Shown here in pieces: positions 9,631-20,673 of a DNA stretch of 25,451 bases; position 1 is the first letter of the stretch; each line of letters begins with the position of its first letter. The notes beneath the pieces were generated by a model. The model made no database searches, was not told the origin of the DNA, and saw nothing but the letters and a program-made list of their open reading frames with translations. The DNA is from Phialocephala subalpina (lineage: Eukaryota > Ascomycota > Leotiomycetes > Helotiales > Mollisiaceae). The translations under genes and the position numbers were made by a program. Location: contig FJOG01000098.1 in assembly GCA_900073065.1 (NCBI GenBank), forward strand, positions 38,903 to 64,353. The letters run 5' to 3'.

Positions 9631-12600
9631 ACACTACTTACATCATTCGCCTTCCATTGCTTCCTGAGGGATATCCTCGGCTTTGGGCTTCATTTACGAG
9701 GTTTCTAGTTGCTTTGATTGCAGACATGAGAGTCCAAGCCCACCACCGTCGTATAGAATTTTCTTCAGCAGTGCTTATATATTTATTAGCTTGGGACATT
9801 CCAACCCGGATATTTGACTTACGGTGTATAATGGCTGGCTCTCTCTAAAAATGGAGATGACATATTGGAGGATATTCAACACGAGAAATTTTGCAGAAGA
9901 TTTCAAATTTTCTCGAGTACTCTTTAGAAAGTTTCTTTACGTCAACTTCTTCCAGAATCTTTGTACACTGTAAATGTCCCACAAGATTCCCGCCACAATT
10001 CAAATGCTTACCCTTGAAGAGTCGAATGTCCTCCACAACAAATCAAAGACAAAAAACAATGTCTAACTAAAAAACGACAGTCTCTAAAGCCGCCTACCTC
10101 TTCCAACAGTGGATTCATCATTGCTTTCAGATCGTCATCATGAGATCCTCGCCTGGGGCCAAGTTCGTGTCGTTCGGAACGAGTGCAACCCTTTTCCACC
10201 TTCCGACACTGATAAGCTGGTTTCAAACACAAGAGAAGTTGCTCTTCAAGGTAAAGAAGATGAAGTGCTCCTTTGCACCTTCACCAACCGCTTCTATGCC
10301 ACCAATGAGTTTATGGTCTTTGTCCGTCAAGAGGTCAATGTCTCCATTCTCATGGTGGCGCAGAAGCATCTCGTAGACCTCGTGCTTGGCATACTGCTGG
10401 ACTTTTATGGAGACTAGCATAGCGGCACAACATAAGGAAAGGCTGAAGATTATACCAGGATTTTCCGTGCCGGCACTGCTCCCAAAGTCTCCTGACAAAA
10501 GTAAGAGCTTCTAGACATTAACTGTATCATAGATGAGTCAGTCGAGTGGTTCTGCCGGTCCGCGGAAATTGGCTGCCAGAATGTGAGGGCGGAAGAGCGT
10601 AGGCTTGACTAGTTCCTTAGGGTTCACCAAACTAGACATCTTGAGCAGCTTGGTGATGATTCAAATGTGCCAACATAGAGCCATATTATATATATCTCTG
10701 GGACGAACAAGCTGCTTTGATTCAACCCAAACACGTAGGTGACATATTGTCTTTGAACAACATGTTGGTATTAAGAAAGGGAGTTGACAACGCGGATAAC
10801 AATCGTGAACGTTTGGAATATTGAAAGGCATAGGAAAAGAAAACAAAAGCAGGTAGAGGGAAATCACTTCGGTAGAAATATAAAGATTAGTAGACATATA
10901 ATTATTGATCAAATCAAGGAGACGTGGGGTCACATCCCCTTGAAGTAACCTTGCATTTTAAATGGTAGAGGCAAGAGGAAGGCCCAAATAGGGTGACGTC
11001 TGACTTTAATTCCAGGGAAAATGGGGTTCAAAGAGGCAAAAGTTAATCGCCTTGCTCATGGCCAACCAGCAATAGGTTTAAGGACGAACTGCCTTGCAAT
11101 TCCCATGAATTCTTGGATTATGATATCACTGCTCACAAAACCCATTTGTCAATTGGAAACTTTTCTTTTCAAAATGTGTGTGTGTAGAAGAGTGCTTTCA
11201 CCATCGTCGGTGTGCCTTTCTTCGAGACTTCAGACTCCGGGCACGACTCGTGACCACGTCTGAAATTGATCTGATACCTCCCACCAACATCCTTTCCACA
11301 CAGGCGCAGCCAAGAAAATATACCATGAGATCAAACAACACCAGCACCAAACTGTGGAGGCATGGGACGTTGAAAATGTGGCGTCCAAGCTTTCATGCTT
11401 CAAGCATTCCCAAGCTATGATGCACGTCTTGGCGCGATGATCCAGGTCAATCCCAAAACCTTATATGCTGAGACTTTATGATAGGTCCCAAGTGACGCTC
11501 GAACCTCCAGGGTTATCTCCGCCTCCGAACTTGTAATGCGTTGCGTAACATGGATGTTGCCTGTGAAACTCATCGGGCATCCATGAACTGACACTCGAAA
11601 GTTCGCGAACATGAAAGCATACAAACGAGAGGTCCGAATGAGCGAGACGCATACGAGAAAATAGATTCAAAGTATCTTCAACGGTTACGTCCTATGCAAG
11701 GAAGGCCAAATAGGGAACTAGAGATTTTCGACCAACTTAGAGCTTTTCATCTGTAAATGATCGCCAGATCTGATTTGGCTCATCACCGATGTATTCAAAC
11801 TGGGGAAAACCATGAAGCATGATTATGTAAATTATCATTCGCCGTCGAATCAGTCTGGAAAAGCTTGGCAGCCTGTGCAATTTGGCATCTAAACCCTTTA
11901 TGGTGACCTGAACGAGACTTCAGCCCTGTTTGCCTTTGCAGGGCCCTGATTGGTGTCAAGGTTTCAGTTTGGGGATGGGTAAGAAGGTGGAGACCGGACA
12001 ATTGCGTGTGCTGGGACGGCTCCAATTCGCCTCGAGGAAGATCTTCATCATGATCAACACCAAGCATTGGCAAGCAGCGTATTGTAAATCTAGAAGGTGC
12101 ACCACAGTTAAACATTTGATATATTCTTCAGAACTCCAGCTCCTCAGGAACACATTTCTTGTCATCCAGAGAAGCATTTAGACTACTCGCCTCCCATAAA
12201 GCATGATCTTGGCTATCGCTTGGCTACTCGAGTATCTCTTGGCTCAGACAAGTCGTCAAGTCTGTGAGCATCATTGCTGAATTGAAGAACCATCTTCTGG
12301 AAGTCATGAATCTCGACCAATAAAACCCCTGAGACGTTCCTCGCACAGACATCTGCTCGTGCATCAACCAGGAACTGTTGAAACAGTTCGGTAGATAATC
12401 CCGAAAACGGAAATGCTTGGCCAAAAAGTCGTCTGACGAGCGGAACACTGATAAAACTGAAAATCCAATCTATGAAAACAATCTGATCATTTGGCATGCC
12501 CGACCAATGGAATCGTCATGAATTGGAACAGACCTGCGACAGAGCGTCCAGACTGATATATGGGCTTCTGGGCGCGTCTTCTTGCCAACGAACTCTGCAA

Positions 12601-12640
12601 GCCGGTCTTCGATTTACATTCTCTATCAATATTATTCAAC
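9631..12640. other. No intact gene; scattered coding-like fragments
   Basis: 9790-10138 (+) may continue the preceding pseudogene. On the minus strand 10498-10223 is open and charged after an N-terminal hydrophobic stretch (...HHENGDIDLLTDKDHKL...), as is 12497-12213 (...LVDARADVCARNVSG...). Both could be exons, but I cannot establish starts, splice partners or families. Nothing convincing is seen in 10500-11790. 12500-12640 is the 5' flank of the secreted-protein gene. Confidence 0.4.
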
Positions 12641-13344
12641 ATGAAGCTTCAACACGTTCTTTTTATGTTTTCTGTCTCGGGCGTTCTGGCATATCCCATT
12701 GTTCAAGGTGGTAGCGTTGCGACTGTCGGCTCGGGTTCGACGGGCGCAAACTTCTCTACGCCAGCAAATTCAACGAGCGTCTCGAGTACGGCAGCGACGA
12801 ATACGACAAGCGACCCAAATACGGCGGTGGACGATATCAAGGGCGATGCTGCATTTGGAGCATTTGGAGCATTTGGAGGCACCAAAGTCAACGCAGCAAG
12901 CGTGAAGACAGCCTCCTCGAACTTCGCGACCGATGCCAACACTGTCTCAGCAAGCATAAACAAAATGGGGCAGACGACCGACAAGAACACTATCAAATCG
13001 TTGGCAACCACGGCATTTAACGCCGAGTCGGACGAGGATGCTCAGAGAAGTGTGCTGGCAGCAGCAGCGGGATCAGCAGGGAAGGCATCCAACGCAAAGA
13101 TTGTCAAGAATACGCCAACGGTTTTGGATGGATTGTCAGCAATCATGAGGAATCCTGCGAGCGTAAAAAGCAACCTGCAAACAATTCAGAATGCGAGGTA
13201 AGAAGCATGTTCAATTGGAAGAATGAAGCTGACCATGCCAGAAACCCCCAAATCCTTCCAAGCATCACGCAACTTTCGAATGCTGCGTTGAGCGCGATGG
13301 GCTTGCCACAGACGCAGCAGCAGTTTCCAGCGACGACAGCTTAG
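12641..13344 (+). CDS. Small secreted cysteine-free protein
   Basis: Exons 12641-13197 and 13242-13344 give 219 residues. The 44-nt intron has GTAAGA, a GCTGAC branch site and CCAG. The frame is open upstream of the start, but the ATG at 12641 (AAC before it) is chosen because it begins a clear signal peptide, MKLQHVLFMFSVSGVLA, with likely cleavage after A17. The mature part has no cysteine. It has a Ser/Thr/Asn-rich region (about 25-62) with N-glycosylation sequons NFS, NST and NTT, then a short repeat AFGAFGAFG at 71-79, then Ala/Ser-rich, probably helical sequence to a Gln-rich end. It is likely exported. The function is unknown; cysteine-free composition argues against a typical small cysteine-rich effector or hydrophobin. 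No operon-like partner is nearby. Confidence 0.8.
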
Positions 13345-13863
13345 GAAGATTATATCACCCCAATCGGGAGCTTGGGAGTATTGGAGTGTACGATATACCC
13401 AGCAGAAGAATAATGTAATTGATTGGGATGAGTTCTCAAGAAACAATTCCCTGTGACGCAAAGACAAACGAATGACCGACGAGCCCTCGAAATTTGAAGA
13501 AACTGGAAATACAACAGTGTTGATATGGCAAGAGGTCAATGGCCTCGGTAAGGCAATGCCAAAGGTAAGACTTCGCCTCAAGATGAGGGTAGGGTCAGGA
13601 TAGGTTCTTCTTCGAGACAATCAAACTCAGGCGACAAAGATGTATAGCAAGCAGTCTCTTGCTGTTTGGAGATGACAAGTAGTCGGCACTTGTCCAGAAT
13701 CTTGTACGAAGTTGAAACAATTTTGATGCTTCAAGCATCCAGCCACTCCATCCGGTCTGGCACTTGCCAGTCTCCCCTGGGTCGCCCGCCGCGATTCACA
13801 ATGCGCACCCATCTCAACTTCGCAGACGGCATTCAAAAAAGAAGTCTTTCCCCGCGCCAGAAG
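13345..13863. other. No gene seen; convergent 3' flanks
   Basis: This lies between the 3' ends of the secreted-protein gene (+) and the broken secreted-protein gene (minus). A minus frame of 144 codons (13620-13186) lies largely antisense to the upstream gene's second exon and 3' end, and has no domain. I see no repeats. Confidence 0.5.
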
Positions 13864-14183
13864 TCACTCTCCAACTCCGCCCCACTCGTTCCAAATCTCC
13901 ACTCGCTGACAATAAGCATCACTCCTCGCTCCTCGCGAGTCATTTGGAGCAGGTGTATCTCCAAGCAAAGTCCCCAGAGGAATGCAAACATATTGCGAGT
14001 CATCAGGTCGGATGGCGATCGAAGTGCAGGATCCAATGACATAGAAACCGTTGATCTCGCCCGCGTTGCAGATTTTGCCTTCGTCTGCTGCTGTGCATCG
14101 CTCGATTGGTGTCGTGGCTTGTGGGTGTGGAGGGCTATCACGACAGCGAGGAGGCCGACGAGGGAGGAGATCGTGAATTGCAT
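13864..14183 (-). pseudogene. Small secreted cysteine-containing protein broken by a frameshift
   Basis: On the minus strand ATG 14183 (CAAAATGC context) starts a good signal peptide, MQFTISSLVGLLAVVIA. Within about the next 25 codons the protein-like reading moves to another frame. That frame is open from there to TGA 13866-13864 and carries five cysteines at even spacing (short contexts ERCTA, KICNA, GSCTS, YVCIP, AYCQR). The signal frame instead ends elsewhere (13835-13833) and loses these cysteines. Net change: one base lost, or two gained, between roughly 14160 and 14110. The stretch between the two parts is too short for an intron. It looks like an effector-like extracellular protein that has lost function. 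A sequencing error would restore an intact gene of about 105 residues. Family not recognised. Confidence 0.55.
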
Positions 14184-14898
14184 TTTGGATTTGTGGGTTG
14201 AGTTCGATTTTTCGTGGCTTGTTCTGTTAGTTTTGTGGCATGATATGAGAGTGCTGCTAACTTACGTTGAGAGAAGTCGAAGGCTGCTTGAAGATTTCCA
14301 AAAAAACTCGAGGATGCCACCAAATTTATGTTTCTCGAGACCATTCATACTGAGCTCTTCGTCTCATTTACCAACTCTCCCTTTGTTATTATCTGTTCAA
14401 GATGATCATCGCGACGATGTTGGTGATCTCCCTTAAACCTCGGTACTTAGTAGTCTGAGGAGGGCGTTGCTCTAAATGACAGTCCCCGCTGCCGATCAGG
14501 GACTACCAATCAAATAAACTGAGTTCGCGGGAGACTAGGAACTCGGAAATCTGGATGCGCTTCGACGTTTGGAAACGGTTCGTTGGCCTAAGATCCTTTC
14601 ATTAAAGGTCCAAACTTTATTTTTCCTAGGATTGCGGGGTAATCAGGAACGAGGGGCGGTAGACCAGCGCACAGACGAAACTCCACATCAGCTCGAATTT
14701 AAAGCTCCCACGCATCAGCAGTGCACAGTGTGATCCAGATCATCAGTTCGGTACTTCTTTCCATCTCTTGAACCTATCAGCAATCGACGTCGAGGATCGA
14801 ATGGCAGAGATGGTATTGCTCATCTGGAGTATCGACAACACAAATTAGGAGGCTAAGGAGCGGCAGTCGGAGAAGACGTCCGGTATATTGATCCCAGA
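14184..14898. other. No gene seen; divergent upstream regions
   Basis: This lies between the start of the broken secreted-protein gene (minus) and that of the zinc-knuckle gene (+), so it should hold both former promoters. Only shadow frames are present. Confidence 0.5.
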
Positions 14899-15531
14899 AT
14901 GTCTACCAGCGATGTGGGAGATCAAGTTGAGGAGGAACCATTGTCGGTTGAGCCTCCGTCAATTGTTGCCAGCGTAGATAAGGATTCAGATGGGTACTCG
15001 GATCTTTCGCGCTATGAGATTTCTGATCAGGACCGGGAGCGCATCTTCGGACATCAGGTAATATATTCGAGCATCCTCCAGGGAGACCCTGGCTCTTGTG
15101 CGGAGTATCTGGTCCAGCAACGCTCAGGGCGTAGATGTCTGCTCAAGCTTGACTCGTAATGTTCCTACGTACTGGGAACTTTGGATGAGAATGAACTGGA
15201 GAATGCTAATCAGCTTGCGGAAGGGGAAGACGATGACCTCTTCCTAGGGAGAGATCTTGACAATTGTCTGAACTGTGGAGGTTACCTCCATAAAGCCAAG
15301 GTCTGTCCATCACCATGTTACGCTTGCGGACACGCAGATCGTGTCATCACATGCTGCACCAGTGAAGCCAGAGACGGTCGTCCAATCATTCGGCATTATT
15401 ATCCACCGACGTTGGGCGAGCCGTTTTTGAGTTTCTTAGCTAGTTATTATGACGCTCGAGAGAGTGGTACATGCTCGATAGAGCAGAATATACTTGAGAG
15501 AGTATTCATAATCGAGAGTTCCTGGGCCTGA
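14899..15531 (+). pseudogene. CCHC zinc-knuckle protein with one in-frame stop
   Basis: One forward frame runs from ATG 14899 to TGA 15529-15531 (210 codons) and is broken only by TAA at 15157-15159 (codon 87). The N-terminal third is acidic. After the stop an acidic stretch leads to two zinc knuckles. The first is complete: C123, C126, H131, C136 (CX2CX4HX4C). In the second (C140, C143, R148, C153) the histidine is replaced by arginine. Such knuckles bind single-stranded nucleic acid. I looked for an intron removing the TAA: GTAATG at 15156 has possible acceptors at 15189, 15201 and 15213, but each would shift the frame, and the frame is the same on both sides. CAA-to-TAA is a single RIP-type change. 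Alternatives are programmed readthrough or a downstream start (no good ATG near). Confidence 0.6.
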
Positions 15532-18137
15532 TAAGGCTTGTTATTCTGGATACAGAATCGTTGTGCAATGGACTATTGGCTGAAGAATTAGCAAGAAACT
15601 TCCAGCCAAAAGACGGAGAAATGAATGAAACTTGAATTTTTAATGTCCCGTACCGTGCAAAATCTTTCCAATTCCGTCGTCCAGTGGCGAGCTCTTGGGT
15701 ATGCAACGTGAGATGGTCAGAGTATGTTGATGGGTGGAACTTCCACCGGCAAGACCAGTTTCGAAGGGTTCGGAGAGATTCGTAATGAGTGTATCCCGGT
15801 TCTCGGACCAGCCTTTGCCAGACAATCGACTTTCCAGTTCCTCGTCTCTGCTGCCGAAGTATCGGTATCATTGGGCGGAGAGTTTTCGATTTTGTTACTG
15901 TATGTGGAAGTTGAAAACGCCTTTGGTGATGCAGCACGGCAACATTTGGCCAGGAAATAGTACTCGAATTCGAACTTGATCATCAACTCGGAATTTCAAT
16001 CGCCCCTCTGATCACTGGCTGAATCAACATGTTGTTTCAGGGTTATTCAGGTTCTTCCAGTCGCTCTTATTGATGTCTTTCTCTGATGTCCGTCAATGGG
16101 ACTCAGTCCCCTCGGAGGTATTCCTCCTGCGTGAATGTGTGAAAGCTGGACCAGTCTTCTGTCCCGCATCATGTGTTGTAGCCCGTTCAGACATTCGAAT
16201 CCAGAGGAATAAGATCGATGAGCACTGAGAATCGTGTCTTGTTGCTTGTATTCTTGTGTTGGGGGAGTCGATGGAACAGTGAAGGTGATGGAAGTGATTT
16301 TGTTCGGATCTTCAGTGAGATTGGGTTTGCCCGCTAGGCTTCTTCGGGCTGGTAAGATTCTAAGAATGGAACAGTCTCGACTCTCTTTCAACAACACAAG
16401 CAGATGCAACACGAAGCTTGCGAAGAATCGCAGCATCAACCTTCTTCCGAATCCTGCCTCTCCCAATAGATGTAGACCACGGCCGGCTTGAGCGTTTCGC
16501 AGATACCTGCCGTCTTCTTTTGGGAGAGCATACGAACACGAACACCTCTTTCCGAGGCATTTCGCATGGCATAGTCTAGAAACGCGTTAGCAACTCAGCC
16601 CGATTTCCCTCTGATAGCGAAAGCATGCGAGCAACATAATGCGAGAGATATTTATCTGAAGATTCAAATCTGCAACAGCCACAAGCACGAAGCAAGACGA
16701 CGGCCTTCCAACAAATGAGCGCGACGAGAAAAGCTCGAATTCTAATGAACGAAATCGGCTGGGATATTGAGGTTCGAAGATGCCATCACAGCGAATACTC
16801 TTCACGATTCAAACCATCTTCGCGCATCCTTGGTCTTCCATATTCTTGTTCCACGACAGACGCTGCTTCGACTTCCTCGCGGTCAGACAATATCAAGGAT
16901 ACATCTTCGAGACGAGTAGTGGATGGAATGAAATCAGCGGCGACCATAATACCAGGAGGAAGGAATGGGCCTTCAAGGAAGCTCTCCACGTGTGGCGGGA
17001 AGTTTCCGTGGCACCGCAAAAGCAAGTGTGACATTGGGAGAATGACTGAAGGTCGTTGAAGATATCGCTCAGTGATCTTAGGGTCTTTTTCTTTCTCTGT
17101 CGCTTCTCTGGCACACCTACGCTGTTCTTGTGTCTACTTGAGAGGAGGTTCGAACGAGCGTCTGGTGTCTGAGCGATGCAGACTACACTCGCCGTCCGCA
17201 CATGGACATACCTTCTTTTCTTCCCCCTAATTGGTACTTGCACCCCTTTGCCTCGAGGTAGGCATTCAATCTCCTATCTTTAATTGGACATTTAAATTGT
17301 CGAGACTCGAGACAGAACTGGATATTACACTCGACTCGGTGACATGTTCTTGGCCAAACATCAACTAAAGCTGGTGAACAACGTCCTGGGCAGGCTGGGA
17401 TTGGATGTTTTCTCTCGGTTCCTAGGTCTTGCCACTGGGCTGATCTAACTTCTCTCCAGCTTCGCAAGTCACATTGGACTGATTCTCGAGATACAGGTGC
17501 ATGTTTTCAGAGGCAGCACAAGTCGGATCCTGTTTCCCTTTCGTGGGGTGCTATGTCATGTGCTGTCTAGGAAGGAAGCCTGCCAAGCCGGTGGGCTAAG
17601 ATTCTGATGCTACAAGCTAGGTCTTTGCTTACTCAATGTCAATTTCGCGTTTCTCCTCGTTTCACCTTACTTAATATCCATCCCATCTTGACCCTACGCT
17701 CCTGGAGCTGTGCATTAAGGACAATCCCTGGCGTTGCGAGCTTGCAGTCAGTTTCCTCGTGGGCGTTTTAATCCGAGCGCGATCTGAAGCTTAAATCCAA
17801 CAGCCAAGGATGTGTAGGTGCGCGACTGGCTGCACTTCTTGTTTTCGTTTCCAAGATCGTCCGACGCCCGCGCTTTGACCAATGAGCAGCAGTCATTCAA
17901 AACATCCCAAACTCTGCGATTCTTGGCTGAGGAAAGTCTACATCTGGTATGTTCGGGAGCCCGACGAGCTTTCATCTACAGTCGTACAAACCCTCTTGCC
18001 GATGTGCCAAGCTTCTCATCACTTCAATCCGAAGGTCAAACTTGAGACATGTAGGCGTTTATGTTCTATAATATGGATGCTGATGTCCTCGCGGGTCTTT
18101 TCGTATGGATAACCTGAGACGATTCGCAATTTGAGTC
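15532..18137. other. No supported gene; coding-like fragments
   Basis: A minus frame 16466-16047 (internal Met at 16436) starts with a hydrophobic, possibly signal-like segment. The minus frame 15986-15717 and the overlapping forward frame 15724-15960 are also protein-like. The forward frame contains GGTSTGKTS, which matches Walker A by pattern only. I cannot connect these by splice sites or decide the strand. A minus frame at 17034-16786 has charged, protein-like composition. 17100-18137 holds nothing I recognise except the upstream region of the S41 gene. Confidence 0.4.
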
Positions 18138-20673
18138 ATGTTGCTCCCTTTTCTAATATCGGCCTTTGTCTGTAGTGCTTCTTCGCAGACCCTTGATGGA
18201 TCGGCAACGTCTACGAACGAGCCATGTGCTCAAGTGAGTGCCATGGTAGCGCCGATGAAGGCGGCGAATCCTAGAGGTATATTGTGCCCTTCGATTATTA
18301 CCATCTCTTGCTGACGAATTTTATATAGTCGTTCCAATGATACTCGGAGAGCTTGCTTTCAATTGCCTACAGTCTGTTCCCTTGAATTCCGAGCAAGCAT
18401 TAGCTGTGACTCGAGCTGTGATGCAGTATGTTGAATTTCAATCAGGTGAGCTCCTCGAAGAATGTGTAGGCGAGAACTCATGAGGACTAGATCTCTCATA
18501 CAAGAAAGCTCCGCCTGCTGGCTTTCCATACCCAGCTATCGATCTCCAAGGACAAATGACCAGGATCGTGAACAGCTTACAAAATAACTCGTACCCTAAT
18601 GAGTATGCATGGCAATCGGATATGTTCAAGACCTTTATGGCTGCTAAAGATGGACATACGTATGTTTTCGAGATCGTGCTGAGCTCGCAGGGCTAATTCT
18701 TCTAGTCGATTTGCTGGGGATTTGCTTGTACGCCCAATTCGATTCACACGGAATGTGTCCCTGGTTTCTGTGAGCATGGATGGGACTTCTATGCCTCAAA
18801 TCTACCTTACAGGTAAGTAGTAGCCAATCACATTCTGCAGCAATATCTCACACCTCCAGATGAAATCTTGAAGATGAACACCACTGGAATCACTCCATCA
18901 GCTGTCACTCAAATAAATGGCCAGGATGCTGTGACATTCATGAACTTGGAAGCAGACAAGGGGTTTCAACAAGACCCAGATGCTGCTTTCAATACTGTCA
19001 TGTTCAACCCCGCTCTGGACTTTACCCCCGGCTTGAATGTCCGAGGTTTCTTCGCTGGGTGAGCACCTCCCATGTTGATGAGAGAAACATGCTCACGTTT
19101 ACAGAGATGGACGATATGGATTCTACTATCCCGGCCCGAATACAACAATGAATTTCGCCAATGGATCAACTGCTGTATTCCAAACAGCGGCACTTGTCCC
19201 GGGGAACTTCACAGGTGTGACCGACGGTGCTTCAGCTTTCCAGAAATTCTGCTCTGGTCCCGTCGCAACTCCAGCGGCTGCACCAGCTCCTACAGCCCCA
19301 ATGTTCAGGCCAGGGAATGCCACCAGCAACACAGCTAGACTGAAAGGTTACCCAATTGCCCAAGTCAGCTCATCAGATGGCCAAGTGTCGGGGTACTACC
19401 TCACTTCCGCAGCAAACAGTAACGTCGGAGTCTTGTCCTTGAATAGCTTTGAACCCAATACTCCGGCGGAATTTCAAGCTGTCATCCAAACCATGCTGGC
19501 GGAGATGAAACGAGACGGGAAGACGAAACTCGTTGTCGATTTACAAGGAAACGGTGGTGGAATCGTTGTCAATGGCTTCGACGCCTTCCGTCAACTCTTT
19601 CCTCAAACCCAGGATCAGGTGTTCGCTCGGCAGAGAATTGGGCCAGTCTACTCGACAGTTGCGCAACTCACGAGCGCCCAGTTTAGCAACTTCTCTGAAG
19701 CGACGGCAACCGACATAGAATCGGTCATTCTATTTCAATCGGCCTTCAACCAAGGCTTTGATCTCAACCAAAACCGTTCGAAGTTCACTACTTTTGCTGA
19801 GAAGTTTGGTCCTGTTCCTGTCAATGGGGACCAATTCACCAATTTTGAGCAAAACAACTTCGACGATCCATTTTTCACGATCAATGAGACGACAGGTGCT
19901 GGGATGGATGTTACTGGCTATGGGTCAAGAAAGAACTTCACGCAGCCTTTCCCGGCTCAGAACATCGTTATGGTAACCTCCCTGCATGGCTGCTCATAAA
20001 ACAATTGGCTGATCAACTGTAGCTCTACGACGGCACCTGCGCATCGACATGCACCCTTTTCAGCGAAATGATGAAGAACCTTGGTGGTGTAAAATCCATC
20101 GCTCTTGGAGGCCGTCCCTCAACATCCAAGATCCAAGCTATCGGTGGCGTGAAAGGGGCTCAGAGTCTTTCCTTCGACGGTGTCCTTATGTACCCTCAAC
20201 TACTTCTGCAAACATCCCCGAAGTCTGCTATAACCTCAGAGCAACAGACCACTCTTCTTCAGCTCTCAGACCTCCCACAAAACAGGAGTCTAGACAATGG
20301 CATCAATTTCTCCGATCACATTCTCCAGGCGAATGTTCAGGACGGTACTCCAGCACAGTTCATCCGCGAGGATGCCGATTGTAGGTTATTCTACACGCCA
20401 GCTATGATGCAGAATGTTACGGCGATGTGGGAAGCAGCTGCAGATGCAGCGTTCAACGGCAAAGCATGTGTTGCTGGAGGAATAAGCCAGCAGAACACAA
20501 CCACAAAAGCGCAAGCTAAGCAGGATGTGCAGCAAGTTGCTGCAATGGCACAAGCAGCAGCTGATGCTAGGAGTTATTTGGAACAAGTGCAGACGAACGC
20601 TGTCATGCAGCCGGCGCAGAGGATGGCAGCATGGGAGGAGATGAATGTGCAGTCTGTTCCGAAGATGACTTGA
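18138..20673 (+). CDS. Secreted S41-family (tail-specific/CPAF-like) serine peptidase
   Basis: Seven exons: 18138-18276, 18329-18445, 18491-18659, 18706-18812, 18860-19058, 19105-19972 and 20023-20673, giving 749 residues. All six introns are 45-52 nt with GT...AG, and skipped alternatives hit stops. ATG 18138 begins a signal peptide, MLLPFLISAFVCSASSQ, so the protein is probably extracellular or in the secretory path. The N-terminal region precedes DGHTRF, whose H141 is the likely catalytic base. A central PDZ-like part carries several N-glycosylation sequons and a Pro/Ala linker near 19260. The S41 domain shows VVDLQGNGGG (D389 to G396) and DGTCASTC (536-543), with S541 the expected nucleophile as in CPAF-type enzymes. 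The C-terminus is Gln/Ala-rich and helical. Fungal paralogues include UstP in the ustiloxin RiPP cluster, but no UstYa-like or precursor-like gene is seen nearby, so a general secreted peptidase is more likely. The substrate is unknown. Confidence 0.9.

Noticed and set aside
12213..12497. Minus-strand frame resembling the middle of a cytochrome P450
   Set aside because: No ExxR or heme-binding cysteine motif is found downstream and the resemblance is to a variable helix region.
13666..14436. 256-codon forward frame
   Set aside because: It is antisense to the signal-peptide gene at 13864-14183, has low-complexity Ser/Arg composition and no domain.
15724..15960. Walker A-like GGTSTGKTS in a 78-codon forward frame, suggesting an NTPase
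   Set aside because: The match is by pattern only; no Walker B or fold follows, and other frames over the same bases are equally open.
18138..20673. RiPP (ustiloxin-type) biosynthetic cluster around the S41 peptidase
   Set aside because: No UstYa-like oxidase or Kex2-repeat precursor could be found in the flanking 2-3 kb; the S41 family is common outside such clusters.
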